Below are positions 18,751 through 28,571 of a stretch of DNA of 64,000 nucleotides, piece by piece. Positions within the stretch are counted from its first letter, which is position 1. The number at the start of each line of letters is the position of its first letter. The notes under the pieces are model-generated. The model worked only from the letters and a program-made list of their open reading frames with translations. It was not told the origin of the DNA and did not search any database. Origin of the DNA: Ahrensia sp. R2A130 (GTDB taxonomy: Bacteria > Pseudomonadota > Alphaproteobacteria > Rhizobiales > Rhizobiaceae); contig NZ_AEEB01000005.1 of assembly GCF_000179775.1 (NCBI RefSeq), positions 186,001 through 250,000 of the forward strand, read 5' to 3'. The position numbers and the translations under genes were made by a program.

Positions 18751-20607
18751 TTGTCGTTTTTCGAAAGCATAGCGACCGGTCGTCTGGTGACGCGCGAAAT
18801 ATTGCGGCGCACTTTGCGCAGCATAAGGTCCGGCCCTCTTTACAGCTGGCGCATTGCGGGCCCGATGCCGGAGGGGCTAACACTCGCCCCTCAAAACCTG
18901 CTGGCCGCAGACGCGCAAAAAGCCATCGCTTTCTACGAAGGTGATTACAACTTTGCAGGTCGTCTGGTGGTCACCGATGGTGGCACACCTTTCATGATCC
19001 AGCCCGATGGCGAGGGGCAAGACCTCGCATCCGGCAGCGACCAGCCCAGCCCGGAATGGTTTGACGAACTTCACAGGTTCCGTTGGCTGCGCCATCTGGA
19101 CAAAGCCGATACGGACCTTGCCCGCGCGCACGCGGCAGCTTTGGTCGCTGACTGGATCGACATTTGGGGCAGTCGGCTGGACAGCCGCGCATGGCGCACC
19201 GACGAGGTGGCATACCGGCTGATCGCATGGCTCGACCACTCCCCGCTGTTGGTCACCAACACCAGCGTCGATGCATACCAGAACCTGCTGCGGATGATGG
19301 GACGGCATTTCCGTTTCCTGCAAAGAAATGGTGCCACGGCCCGCGAAGGTTTTCCGCGCCTATTATGCGCCATCGCGCAGGTGTATGGTTCGCTGTGCCT
19401 TAAGGGCATGCGCAAGACGCTCAACAGTTCCATGCGCGAGCTGGACCGTGAAATCGAACGGCAGATCCTGTCCCCCTCTGCACCGATGTTGCGCAAACCG
19501 CTTGGGGTTAAAGAGGCGCTTACAGTGCTTCTTCCTCTTCATCAGGCATTTCAACAACAAGGGTTGGAACCGTCCCCCGCCTTTGAAAAAGCACGCGATG
19601 CCATGCTGAATGCGTTGCGCTTTTTCCGACATTCCGACGGGTCACTGGCACGCTTCAACGGCACCGGAGATACGGAACGTGCGCAACTGGCCAATCTATT
19701 GCGCCACCACGTTCCCCATAGCGATTCCGATCGACCACCATCTCAAATCCCCGGTGGCTTCCACCGGTTGGAGAAAAACGGGACGGTGGTCATCATGGAT
19801 GCAGGAAAGCCGAATTCCATGTGCGGTGACGGTTGGGCAATGGCAGGCACATTGGCTTTCGAAATGTCTAGCGGGGATTCCCGCTTCGTCGTCAATTGCG
19901 GGGCACCGGATTACGACAACGAGCGCTACACACCCTTTGCACGCGCTACCGCCGCCCACAGCACTGCGGTCGTTGCCGACAAGTCATCCAGCATCTTTGC
20001 CAATGACGCACAGTTGCACTCCTATCTACCCTCTCCCATCATCCGCACACCACGCACAGTGGATGTTACGAGGCATGATGATGATGGTGTGCAGTTAGAG
20101 GCCCACCATGATGGTTACGTTCCAAGATTTGGCATCATTCATAACCGCCAATTGCGCTTGGCCGATGATGGCCAAACTCTGGAGGGCACAGACCGCTTCG
20201 ACACTGTTGGTGCATCGGGCGATCCGGCACCTGTAGCGATCCGCTTTCATTTGCCCACCGCGATCAAGGCATCTCACCTTTCGTCGGGCCACTCCATTCT
20301 TATCGCTGACACAGCGGGCGGCGCATGGACGTTCAGTTGTGTCGATGCTGATATGAAGATTGAGGAAAGCATCCAGTTTTCCGGCAAACAAGGTCCACGT
20401 AAATCAAGCCAGATCGTGATCGCACTGAAAGACGGCCGTGACCGCGAAATCCGTTGGCTGCTTGAACGCCGTGCCGTGCGCGAAAAACGCTCTAACCGAC
20501 GCGGTGATATCAGCCTGGAAGTGGCAACCGGTGATCTTCTGGACAGTCTCAATACCTCCGACGATAGCTCGGCTAAATCGACCGCTTCAACGGAGGGTTC
20601 CAGCTGA
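18751..20607 (+). CDS. Heparinase II/III-family protein
   Basis: The 618-residue protein has the long alpha-helical N-terminal half (SWRIAGPMPEG to about residue 330) and the beta-sheet-rich C-terminal half of the heparinase II/III superfamily, which cleave acidic polysaccharides by beta-elimination. The region FVVNCGAPDYDNERYTPFAR is the familiar signature. No signal peptide is seen, which is normal for this alphaproteobacterial group, whose substrate is unknown. The start is a TTG at 18751 preceded by GGGAAAGAGG. The tail after about residue 590 is Ser/Thr-rich and probably disordered. The stop is directly followed by the hemD ATG. Confidence 0.88.
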   Translation: MSFFESIATGRLVTREILRRTLRSIRSGPLYSWRIAGPMPEGLTLAPQNLLAADAQKAIAFYEGDYNFAGRLVVTDGGTPFMIQPDGEGQDLASGSDQPSPEWFDELHRFRWLRHLDKADTDLARAHAAALVADWIDIWGSRLDSRAWRTDEVAYRLIAWLDHSPLLVTNTSVDAYQNLLRMMGRHFRFLQRNGATAREGFPRLLCAIAQVYGSLCLKGMRKTLNSSMRELDREIERQILSPSAPMLRKPLGVKEALTVLLPLHQAFQQQGLEPSPAFEKARDAMLNALRFFRHSDGSLARFNGTGDTERAQLANLLRHHVPHSDSDRPPSQIPGGFHRLEKNGTVVIMDAGKPNSMCGDGWAMAGTLAFEMSSGDSRFVVNCGAPDYDNERYTPFARATAAHSTAVVADKSSSIFANDAQLHSYLPSPIIRTPRTVDVTRHDDDGVQLEAHHDGYVPRFGIIHNRQLRLADDGQTLEGTDRFDTVGASGDPAPVAIRFHLPTAIKASHLSSGHSILIADTAGGAWTFSCVDADMKIEESIQFSGKQGPRKSSQIVIALKDGRDREIRWLLERRAVREKRSNRRGDISLEVATGDLLDSLNTSDDSSAKSTASTEGSS

Positions 20608-21309
20608 ATGAGCTGCGTTCTCCTTACCCGACCTTTGGCGCAACAGGCTGGCACCCGACAGAAGCTTGAGGCGATGGGCCATGATGTGATCGCAGAACCC
20701 ATGCTGGTTCTCGAACATCTCGACACGCCGCTTCCGCAGAAAGAAATTGCAGGAATCCTGCTCACCAGCGCCAATGCCGTTCCTGCGGTAGCCAATGCAA
20801 TCACGAATACCGCCTGTCGCATTCTGGCCACCGGCCAAGCCACCGCAGACGCTGCCCGCAAAGCTAAGTTTAACGATGTACACCACGTCAATGGAAATGC
20901 CGCAGACCTAGCTAATGCGGTCAACGAAGGCGCGATTACATTTCCCGACGGCCCCTTATTGGCCCCTCGCGCACAAAACGTTGCCCGCGATCTGGCAGAG
21001 CTTGTGGAGCGGGAAACCATCCCATGGACAGTTTACCGCATGACGCCATCAGTGGAATTTTCTCCATATACGCGAACGGCACTATTGGACGGTCGGGTTG
21101 ATCATGTGTTGCTGACGTCACCGCTGATATCCAGCACATTTGCGCGGCTTTTCAGTCAAATGCCGCAAGGAACAACCGTTCCCGCAATGCTTGCCATGTC
21201 ATCTGAAATCCGTGCGGCACTTCCCGATGAACTAACCGCCGTCACCCGCGTTTCCCAACAGTGCAACGAAGCCAGCCTGCTGAGTTTGCTCATGCAAGAA
21301 GATCATTGA
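20608..21309 (+). CDS. hemD: Uroporphyrinogen-III synthase
   Basis: It closes and inverts ring D of hydroxymethylbilane to give uroporphyrinogen III for heme and siroheme. The 233-residue chain begins CVLLTRPLAQQAGTR, the family start, and has LLTSANAV and the two-domain pattern of HemD. Conservation in this family is low, so the context matters: mitofilin-like and hemY genes follow, the usual alphaproteobacterial arrangement. hemC, normally just before, is absent here. The ATG follows the heparinase stop with no spacer, suggesting coupling. Confidence 0.88.
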   Translation: MSCVLLTRPLAQQAGTRQKLEAMGHDVIAEPMLVLEHLDTPLPQKEIAGILLTSANAVPAVANAITNTACRILATGQATADAARKAKFNDVHHVNGNAADLANAVNEGAITFPDGPLLAPRAQNVARDLAELVERETIPWTVYRMTPSVEFSPYTRTALLDGRVDHVLLTSPLISSTFARLFSQMPQGTTVPAMLAMSSEIRAALPDELTAVTRVSQQCNEASLLSLLMQEDH

Positions 21310-21479
21310 GGCAATAAGACCGGAGCAGACGATAAGGATCGCCGCAAAAAGGACGGCAATCAAAAGCTTGCCATGACGTGGCCTGCCAATCCATTCTATA
21401 AGCTCGGTTATAATGTGCGGACACGTGGCCTCTAAACCCGGCCACAGATGTGCGGTCCCGAAGGAAAAGCGAAAACCAC

Positions 21480-23201
21480 ATGAAGAAACCCGCCAAAGCC
21501 GGAAGCGCTTCCAAATCGACAAAGCGCAAACCCGTGACCATCGACCTTGAAGCGAAAACGGTCGCTCAGCCTGAAGGCTCCAAAGAAGAGACAAAGTCTG
21601 CGCCAGCTTCACGCAGCCGCAGTTCCGTACCGAAAGCCAGCTCTTCTGCCCGCAGTGCGCCTGCGAAAAACGCAACCAAGGTTGATGCGGTAAAAGATGC
21701 TGCCGCTGACAAGATCGCTGATAAAACCAGCGCCCCCGCAAGTGCGACAAAAACTTCGACAGACAGCAAGCCCACCAACACACCCGACAAGGCTGCGCCG
21801 AAAGATACGAAACCCGCACCTTCAAAGGCCGCAAACAACAATGACGGCAAAGGCGGCGCAGGCTTCGGCTCAATGCTGGTCGCCGCTTGCTTAGGTGGCG
21901 GCATCGCCCTTGGTGGCGCGTGGTTGTTGCAGCCTTCAAGCACCACCGATGAAGCCAGTTACGCATCGACGCAGGCGCTGGACAGCACCCGCAGTGAATT
22001 GACCGGCGAGATCGCTTCTCTGCGCGAAGAATTGACCGCTGCTCAAGCAACGGCTTCGGCAGGAACCGGCGAACAGGCAGTAGGCGCAGACACCAGTGCG
22101 TTAGAAAGCCGGATTGCCGCGCTTGAAGAACGACCTGCACCAACGGGTGACGGGTCAGCACCCACTCCTATCGACACGTCTGTTACAGATGCCATCAGCG
22201 AACGCATTACCGCGCTCGAAACGGCATTGGCGGAAACCAGCTCAACACTGTCACAGGTTCAAACCGCAGTCTCTTCAGGTGAAGCTGGCGAAAATGCCGG
22301 TCTTACCAACCTGACGGAACGGGTCGCAGCCTTAGACGAGCAGGTCGCCAGCATCGCGCAAGCCCCTGCGGCGGATACCGCAGGACAAGAGGCAATCGCA
22401 GCCCTTCAAGCGGTTCTGCCCGCATTGCAGGGTTCGGTGCAAGAAACCTCGGCACAGCTCACCAGCAGCATGGAAACAACGTCTTCTACGCTGGAGGAAT
22501 TGCGTGGTCAAATCTCAACCGTGCAGGAAAGCCTGTCAGGTCAGGAGGAACTTGCTTCCACCGTAGCCTCACTCGACGAAACGCTGACTGCGCTCTCCAC
22601 AAGGATGGATGAAGTTGCAAGCACGGTAGATGGCCGCGTTTCCACACTGGCTGAATTGAAGGAGCGTGTTGCGGCCGAAAACGGGCTGGACCGCAAGGCG
22701 GCACAGGCAGTCGCTGCAGCCGCACTGAAAAGCGATATTGATCGCGGCCGACCGTTTGCAGCAGCATTGGCCAATCTAAAAGCCGTGTCGTCCGATACAA
22801 CAGCACTCGAACCGCTGACGGCTTATGCCGACAAAGGGGTGCCGACCATCGCCCAGCTTCGTCAACAGTTCGAATCATCGGTTTCCGGTGCAATCGTCAC
22901 AGCTATTTCGCCCAAGCCACCTGAAGACATCCGCTCCCGTCTGATGCAGGGCGTGAAAAGTCTGGTGAAATCAGATCAAACCGCTGGAGCGACAGATGGT
23001 CCGCTGGCCAGCGTGAATGCGATTTCCACCGCCATGTCCGCCAACGATTCAGCAGCCGCACAAGCTGCGTGGCAACAGCTTCCTGAAGCTGGCCAGCAAG
23101 CATCAAGCGATTGGCACGATGATTTGTCAGCCCGCACCACTGCGGACACACTGATCGCGAAAACCGTATCCGCCTATCTTCTCGACACTGCATCGCAGTA
23201 G
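21480..23201 (+). CDS. Mitofilin (Mic60)-like inner-membrane protein
   Basis: The 573-residue product has a Lys/Ala/Ser-rich disordered N-terminal segment (about 1-118), one membrane helix (LVAACLGGGIALGGAWLL, about 122-142), a long helical periplasmic region with many Glu/Ala/Leu/Ser heptad-like stretches (150-400) and a C-terminal domain resembling mitofilin. Alphaproteobacterial Mic60 homologues shape intracytoplasmic membranes and contact outer-membrane proteins. The position between hemD and hemY is the conserved one. The ATG at 21480 was chosen over a GTG at 21450. Confidence 0.85.
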   Translation: MKKPAKAGSASKSTKRKPVTIDLEAKTVAQPEGSKEETKSAPASRSRSSVPKASSSARSAPAKNATKVDAVKDAAADKIADKTSAPASATKTSTDSKPTNTPDKAAPKDTKPAPSKAANNNDGKGGAGFGSMLVAACLGGGIALGGAWLLQPSSTTDEASYASTQALDSTRSELTGEIASLREELTAAQATASAGTGEQAVGADTSALESRIAALEERPAPTGDGSAPTPIDTSVTDAISERITALETALAETSSTLSQVQTAVSSGEAGENAGLTNLTERVAALDEQVASIAQAPAADTAGQEAIAALQAVLPALQGSVQETSAQLTSSMETTSSTLEELRGQISTVQESLSGQEELASTVASLDETLTALSTRMDEVASTVDGRVSTLAELKERVAAENGLDRKAAQAVAAAALKSDIDRGRPFAAALANLKAVSSDTTALEPLTAYADKGVPTIAQLRQQFESSVSGAIVTAISPKPPEDIRSRLMQGVKSLVKSDQTAGATDGPLASVNAISTAMSANDSAAAQAAWQQLPEAGQQASSDWHDDLSARTTADTLIAKTVSAYLLDTASQ

Positions 23202-23253
23202 AACCGGCAGCACTTACGCCGCCTTTTGATTAAGCCAACTGGAGCATCTTCAT

Positions 23254-25278
23254 ATGCTACGCCTCGCAGTCTTCTTTCTTATCCTGTTCGCCATCGCAGC
23301 GGGCTTTGCATGGTTTGCCGATAATCCCGGCACCATAACCCTGCAATGGCCGTGGCTGAACGGCGGCGAGCCGCTGGCGGTCGATCTACTGGTGGCAATC
23401 GTTGTGCTGGCAGTGGTGTTGTTTGCAGCCATCGTGTTGTGGTCGATCATTGCAGCCATTCTCACATCGCCAAAAACTTTCGGTCGTTGGCGTGAAGGCC
23501 GCCGCCGCGACAAAGGCTATGAAGCCCTGTCACGCGGTTTGGTGGCTGCAAATGCGGGCAACGCGCCACTGGCACGTCGCTTAACTAAAGAGTGCTCCAA
23601 ACACCTTGATGACGAGCCTCTCGTCGCCCTCCTCGACGCGCAGACTGCGCTATTGGAAGACGATCATGATTGCGCCCGTCGTTGCTACACCACCATGCTG
23701 GAGAAAGACGAAACCCGTCTCCTCGGCCTGCGCGGTCTCTATCTTGAAGCGGAAAAAGAAGGCGAGGGCGAAGCTGCTGGCCACTTTGCCCGCGAAGCTG
23801 TCAAAGCCAACCCGGGCACACCATGGGCCACGCAAGCCATGCTGCGCAGCCAGACAGCCACCAAAAATTGGGAAGAGGCGCTCAAGACGCTCGATCTCAA
23901 CCGCTCCGCCGGCGTGTACGATAAAGACGCCTATAACGGCAGAAAAGCCGCGATCCTCACGGCACTTGCTATGGATGAGGAAGATGCCTCACCGGAAAAA
24001 GCGCGCAGCCACGCGCTGGCCGCTCACAAACTGGCACCAACGCTTGCGCCAGCCGCCGTCGTTGCTGCCCGCATGTCTGTGCGCCTGAACGATATGCGCA
24101 AAGCCGCCAAGGTTCTGGAGACCAGCTGGAAAGCCGAACCGCACCCGGAAATCGCAGACGCCTATATCCATCTGCGCAATGGCGACTCGGTGCTCGATCG
24201 CCTCAAACGAGCGCAGACGTTGGACGGCAAACGCTCCAACAGCATCGACGGCCAACTGGCCATCGCACAGGTGGCTATTGATGCAGGCGAGTATGAAACA
24301 GCCCGCGACGCGCTGGAGGCAGCCTTCCGCATCACACCAACAGAACGTGCCTGCCTGCTGATGGCAGACCTTGAAGAAGCGCAAAACGAGGACATGGGCC
24401 GCGTGCGCGAATGGCTTTCCCGTGCCGTCCACGCACCGCGCGACAAAGCCTGGGTCGCAGATGGTGTAGCCGCCGAAGAATGGATGCCCGCATCCCCAGT
24501 AACCGGCGAGATCAACGCCTTCGAATGGAAACAACCTGTCGAGCAGTTGGCGCTGTCCGACAAGACGGTCGACTACGCGACGCTGTTGGAATCCGGCCGT
24601 AACAATGATGGTGATGATAGCGGCATGAAGACAATCTCACCGAAGAAAGTGGTCACTGTCACCGCAGCTGCAGCCACCGCAGCTGTTGTAACCGGTTCTG
24701 ATGGAGCGGAAGACGCAGCAACCGGCACAACGTCTGCAACCGAGCATGATCTGAAAGACGTCGAGGTGGAGGCATCGTCCACCAAAAGCACCCTCGATCA
24801 AGAAATAGAAGATGCAGTGATCATCGAGAAGACAGCAGAAACTGAAGACGCTGGTTCAAACGCGACGCATGAGGTCAAGGTAGTAAGCACCGATAGCGAC
24901 GCAACCGAAACGCCTGAAGCTACTCCAACACCCTCCCCAAAACCGTCCGTGGTGAAGATTGATGGCGTTGGCTCGGTCACTGACGAAATCGTCGATGAAG
25001 ATGGTGACGGCATACCTGACGACGTTGCGGTAGTTCCTGTCGCAGCCAATGACGCCGAGAAGGTGAAGGCAAAACTGGCAGAGACAAGCGATGAGAAAAT
25101 CGAGGTCGTTACCTTGGACAGGCGCGAAGATGACAAAGTGAATAGCAAGGCGGAGTCACCCTACAAGCAGCGCAATCTCGACGAGGACAATGACGGAAAA
25201 ATTGACCGTCACCCGGATGATCCGGGAATCGACGAGACCGACACTCCGCCCAAACGCGGGCTTTTCGGCAGAGGTTAA
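23254..25278 (+). CDS. hemY: HemY-type TPR protein with a long acidic C-terminal extension
   Basis: Two N-terminal membrane segments (about 3-25 and 42-70) precede the HemY_N domain and TPR-like repeats up to about residue 445 (ending EWMPASPVTGEINAFEWK). This family is linked to heme synthesis by its conserved place after hemD, but its exact role is unresolved. It is unrelated to protoporphyrinogen oxidase HemG/HemY of Bacillus. Residues 450-674 form an acidic, low-complexity tail with two calcium-loop-like stretches, DEDGDGIPDD (581-590) and DEDNDGKID (643-651), before the PDDPG end. A bidirectional terminator follows. Confidence 0.88.
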   Translation: MLRLAVFFLILFAIAAGFAWFADNPGTITLQWPWLNGGEPLAVDLLVAIVVLAVVLFAAIVLWSIIAAILTSPKTFGRWREGRRRDKGYEALSRGLVAANAGNAPLARRLTKECSKHLDDEPLVALLDAQTALLEDDHDCARRCYTTMLEKDETRLLGLRGLYLEAEKEGEGEAAGHFAREAVKANPGTPWATQAMLRSQTATKNWEEALKTLDLNRSAGVYDKDAYNGRKAAILTALAMDEEDASPEKARSHALAAHKLAPTLAPAAVVAARMSVRLNDMRKAAKVLETSWKAEPHPEIADAYIHLRNGDSVLDRLKRAQTLDGKRSNSIDGQLAIAQVAIDAGEYETARDALEAAFRITPTERACLLMADLEEAQNEDMGRVREWLSRAVHAPRDKAWVADGVAAEEWMPASPVTGEINAFEWKQPVEQLALSDKTVDYATLLESGRNNDGDDSGMKTISPKKVVTVTAAAATAAVVTGSDGAEDAATGTTSATEHDLKDVEVEASSTKSTLDQEIEDAVIIEKTAETEDAGSNATHEVKVVSTDSDATETPEATPTPSPKPSVVKIDGVGSVTDEIVDEDGDGIPDDVAVVPVAANDAEKVKAKLAETSDEKIEVVTLDRREDDKVNSKAESPYKQRNLDEDNDGKIDRHPDDPGIDETDTPPKRGLFGRG

Positions 25279-25300
25279 CGCTCAGTTCCGTTGCCGAATC

Positions 25301-25338
25301 AAAAAGGCCCCGCCGGTTTCCGCCAGCGGGACCTTTTT
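25301..25338. terminator. Bidirectional intrinsic terminator between hemY and asd
   Basis: AAAAAGGCCCCGC pairs with GCGGGACCTTTTT (12 of 13 positions) across a 12-base loop. A-runs and T-runs on both sides let it serve the convergent genes in both directions. Confidence 0.9.
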
Positions 25339-25358
25339 CGTTTCAGCCATGTCGTTCC

Positions 25359-26393
25359 TTAAGCAGCAGCGGCACGCTCTTTCAGCAGACCGCGATTCAC
25401 CAGCAACTCGGCGATCTGCACGGTGTTGAGCGCTGCACCTTTACGCAGGTTGTCTGAAACCACCCACATGTTGATGCCATTATCGACGGTGGAATCATCG
25501 CGGATGCGCGAGATGTAAGTCGCGTCTTCGCCCGCCGCTTCGTAAGGCGTGACGTAGCCGCCATCTTCGCGCTTATCGATCACGAGACAGCCTGGCGCCT
25601 CGCGCAAAATATTGCGCGCTTCATCAGCCGACAGCTCTTCTTCAAATTCGATGTTCACCGATTCCGAATGGGACACGAAGACCGGCACACGCACACAGGT
25701 CGCGGTGAGCTTGATCTTGGGATCGAGCATCTTCTTGGTCTCGGCCATCATCTTCCACTCTTCCTTCGTATCGCCGGAGTCCATGAAAGCATCGATATGG
25801 GGAATGAGGTTGAACGCGATGCGCTTGGTGAATTCTTTCGCCTCGATAGGGTCGGCCACGAACACTGCGCGGGTCTGCTCGAACAGCTCTTCCATCTTCG
25901 CTTTGCCACCGCCAGAGACCGATTGGTAGGTGGAGACGACGACGCGCTTGATACGCGCACGATCGTGCAGAGGCTTCAGCGCCACCACCAGCTGCGCGGT
26001 GGAGCAGTTCGGGTTGGCGATGATGTTCTTCTTGGAGAAACCGGTGATCGCATCCGCGTTCACTTCCGGCACGATCAACGGCACATCGGGGTCGTAGCGG
26101 AATGCCGATGAGTTATCGATCACGACGCAGCCCTGCTTGCCGATCTTCGGAGACCATTCCTGTGATGTAGAACCACCGGCGGACATGATGGCGATGTCGG
26201 TGTTGGAGAAATCGTAGTTGTCGAGGGTCTTCACCTTCAGCACTTTGTCGCCGAAGGAGACTTCGGTGCCCTGGCTGCGGCGGGAAGCCAACGCCACCAC
26301 CTTGTCGGCAGGAAACTGCCGCTCGGCCAGAATGGACAGCACTTCGCGGCCCACATTACCCGTGGCACCAACAACTGCGATTGTGTAACCCAT
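25359..26393 (-). CDS. asd: Aspartate-semialdehyde dehydrogenase
   Basis: It reduces aspartyl phosphate to aspartate semialdehyde, the branch point to lysine/diaminopimelate, threonine and methionine. The NADP-binding GATGNVG (10-16), catalytic cysteine 130 (NPNCSTAQLV) and a later substrate-binding region are all present. The 344 residues match the alphaproteobacterial form. The ATG at 26393 is preceded by GGAGA. It is monocistronic, with the terminator at 25301-25338 serving its 3' end. Confidence 0.96.
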   Translation of the reverse strand: MGYTIAVVGATGNVGREVLSILAERQFPADKVVALASRRSQGTEVSFGDKVLKVKTLDNYDFSNTDIAIMSAGGSTSQEWSPKIGKQGCVVIDNSSAFRYDPDVPLIVPEVNADAITGFSKKNIIANPNCSTAQLVVALKPLHDRARIKRVVVSTYQSVSGGGKAKMEELFEQTRAVFVADPIEAKEFTKRIAFNLIPHIDAFMDSGDTKEEWKMMAETKKMLDPKIKLTATCVRVPVFVSHSESVNIEFEEELSADEARNILREAPGCLVIDKREDGGYVTPYEAAGEDATYISRIRDDSTVDNGINMWVVSDNLRKGAALNTVQIAELLVNRGLLKERAAAA

Positions 26394-26535
26394 GATCGTT
26401 CTCCTTGCTCTCCTAGAACGCGACTGCGCGTTGCCCTCTCCATCCCGGGAGAGCGCGGGAGGGAAGGGTTAAAGGGTGGTCTTGGTTTTGACGGCCTTTG
26501 TGATCATGGGCGGGTGTTTAAGGGGCCTACCGGAA

Positions 26536-26994
26536 ATGTCAAAGCAAAACTGGAATTTGGCTTTTATTGCGCGTGCGATCGCAGTTGCAGCAGCCATGAC
26601 CTTGGCCGTGCCGGTTGGCGCTGTCACCATCGGACCCATGAGTGAAACGCAAATTAGGGCGGCTCTCGTGGGCAAGATTTTCGAGGGCGAATATCCCTCC
26701 GGTGCAGCGTGGCGCGAAAGTTTCGATGTTTCCGGTAACACGATCTATCAGGAAGGTGGCCAAACCGATCTCGGCACCATGACATTCCAGGGCAACGTCA
26801 TCTGCTTCGATTACGGCGACCCAACCCGCAGCGGTGGATGTTTCAACGTCTGGCAGCGCGGCGCAAACTGCTTCGATTTCTACTCCACCGGCAACATCGC
26901 CACCCGCCTGCAACGCGACCGCGGGACAGCATGGGACGCCCGCGCTTGGGAAGAGGGAAAGACACGGGACTGTACCGCTGATCTCATCGGCTAG
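26536..26994 (+). CDS. Small secreted protein of unknown function
   Basis: The 152-residue product has a signal peptide (hydrophobic core AIAVAAAMTLAVPVGAV). The mature part has several Cys residues (FQGNVICFDYGD, GCFNVWQRGANCF, KTRDCTADL), likely in disulfides, and aromatic beta-strand-like repeats. I do not recognise the family with confidence. It resembles the small exported proteins of rhizobia whose chain starts with a GxTF/GEYPSG pattern. The start at 26536 is preferred over a GTG at 26476. The 3' end overlaps the convergent hydrolase gene by four bases. Confidence 0.65.
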   Translation: MSKQNWNLAFIARAIAVAAAMTLAVPVGAVTIGPMSETQIRAALVGKIFEGEYPSGAAWRESFDVSGNTIYQEGGQTDLGTMTFQGNVICFDYGDPTRSGGCFNVWQRGANCFDFYSTGNIATRLQRDRGTAWDARAWEEGKTRDCTADLIG

Positions 26995-27788
26995 AGCGCA
27001 CCTTCAAGAAACTCTAAACCAATCGCCATACCGCCCATACGGGTGACGTTGTTGTGGCCGGCACCTTCGATAAGTTGGAACCGTGCCGTCAATGGCGCAG
27101 CCAAGTGAAGTCGTTTGCCCGCTTCCAGCGGAACAACACTGTCATGATCGCCGTGCATGATGAGAATGGGCGCTTCGACATTTCCGATAACGGCATCGGA
27201 TTGAAACGGATGCTGCAACAGATACGACACCGGCAACCACCAGAACTGTTGTTGCGCCATAGACAGGACCGAGTCGAACGGAGACTCCAGCACCAGCGCA
27301 GCCACTGACCTCTGGTCAGCCAGCTGCACGGCAACGGCTGCACCAAGAGAGTGGCCCCAAACTGCAATGGGTTCATCGTTGGCCTGGCGCAGCAAATCGT
27401 AAATCAGCACGGCATCTTCCACGAGCGCAGTCTGCGATGGCATGCCTGTGCTTCCGGCGTAGCCACGGTATTCGGCCAGTAGGACACCGTACTCCTCATC
27501 AGCCAGCGCTTTGCCATGCCCGATCATCCGGCTGGCTGTGCTGCCGTTGCCATGAAACACGATGATCGTAGGCTCACCGTCTTCCGCCGGATGATGGTAG
27601 GCGTTTAGACGTTCACCGTCCGCTGTCGTAATGGGAAACAGTTCGAAGCCGGAAACCGAAACTGCAGGGCCGACTTCCAGAGGAGCCGGAAAAATCATTC
27701 TGTCTTGCATCAACCAAAGAAGGCCCAAGAAACCTAGATAGAAGGTCGCGGCGAACGTAAGGCTCGTCCGGATGAAACGACCCATCAC
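26991..27788 (-). CDS. Membrane-anchored alpha/beta-hydrolase (serine aminopeptidase S33/BEM46-like)
   Basis: The 265-residue protein has one N-terminal hydrophobic anchor ([16 protein letters not shown]). [11 protein letters not shown] provides the oxyanion-hole region, [10 protein letters not shown] the nucleophile elbow, HGDHDSVVP the acid, and GAGHNN the histidine. This is the bacterial BEM46/YfhR-type group of lipases or peptidases, whose substrates are unknown. Its ATG immediately follows the stop of yggS, so the two form an operon. Confidence 0.82.
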   Translation of the reverse strand: MMGRFIRTSLTFAATFYLGFLGLLWLMQDRMIFPAPLEVGPAVSVSGFELFPITTADGERLNAYHHPAEDGEPTIIVFHGNGSTASRMIGHGKALADEEYGVLLAEYRGYAGSTGMPSQTALVEDAVLIYDLLRQANDEPIAVWGHSLGAAVAVQLADQRSVAALVLESPFDSVLSMAQQQFWWLPVSYLLQHPFQSDAVIGNVEAPILIMHGDHDSVVPLEAGKRLHLAAPLTARFQLIEGAGHNNVTRMGGMAIGLEFLEGAL

Positions 27789-28454
27789 TTAGGCCGGATA
27801 ATCCCGAACACCGAAAATCGCACTACCAACACGCACATGGGTTGCACCGAATTGAACTGCGACCTGGTAATCGCCCGACATGCCCATGGACAATCCGTTC
27901 ACGTCCGCCTCGTCGGCCAACTTCCGCAGCAATTCGAAATGCGGACCGGGGTTTTCATCAGCCGGTGGAATGCACATCAGGCCTTCGATCTCCAGCCCAT
28001 GCTCATCACGGCAGCGTTGCACGAAAGCCACCGCCTCTTTCGGGGCGATACCGGCCTTCTGCGGCTCTTCACCGGTGTTCACCTGAACGAAAAGTTTTGG
28101 CGTCTTACCCTGCTTCTTCATCTCACCAGCCAGTGCCTTGGCAATCTTCTCTCGGTCGACCGTATGAATGACGTCAAACAATTCGACAGCATCGGCCGAC
28201 TTGTTGGATTGCAGTGGCCCGATGAGATGCAGTTCCACGTCCGAAAATTCAGCCCGCAATTCAGGCCATTTGCCCTGGCTTTCCTGCACGCGGTTTTCAC
28301 CGAACACGCGGTGGCCCGCCTCCAGCGCGGGGCAGATAGCGTCGGCGTCGAAGGTTTTCGACACCGCGATCAACGTCACATCTTCGCCTCGGCGCTCGAC
28401 CTTCCGGCACGCCACATCGACGGCTTCAAGCACTTGATCAATTTGCTTTCGCAT
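27789..28454 (-). CDS. YggS/PLPBP-family pyridoxal 5'-phosphate homeostasis protein
   Basis: The 221-residue TIM-barrel protein carries the PLP-lysine motif [20 protein letters not shown], and a C-terminal [25 protein letters not shown], the phosphate-binding end of the family. It buffers cellular PLP and has no enzymatic activity. The frame is open to 28556. I chose the ATG at 28454 because GAGAGGG lies about 10 bases upstream and the protein then starts like its relatives. It is divergent from leuS, and the hydrolase gene abuts its stop. Confidence 0.9.
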   Translation of the reverse strand: MRKQIDQVLEAVDVACRKVERRGEDVTLIAVSKTFDADAICPALEAGHRVFGENRVQESQGKWPELRAEFSDVELHLIGPLQSNKSADAVELFDVIHTVDREKIAKALAGEMKKQGKTPKLFVQVNTGEEPQKAGIAPKEAVAFVQRCRDEHGLEIEGLMCIPPADENPGPHFELLRKLADEADVNGLSMGMSGDYQVAVQFGATHVRVGSAIFGVRDYPA

Positions 28455-28571
28455 CGCGCAAACACCCTCTCGGTTGACGGCTGGTGGCATTCGGGCCATC
28501 CCCCGTATTGCACAGATGATAAACCATTTCCGTGCAACTATTTCCGCACCCCTCACATGAAGACAAGCATC

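Noticed and set aside
27837..28571. N-terminal extension of LeuS by 245 codons
   Set aside because: The extension runs antisense through yggS and has no similarity to synthetases. Normal LeuS length is reached from 28557 or 28572.
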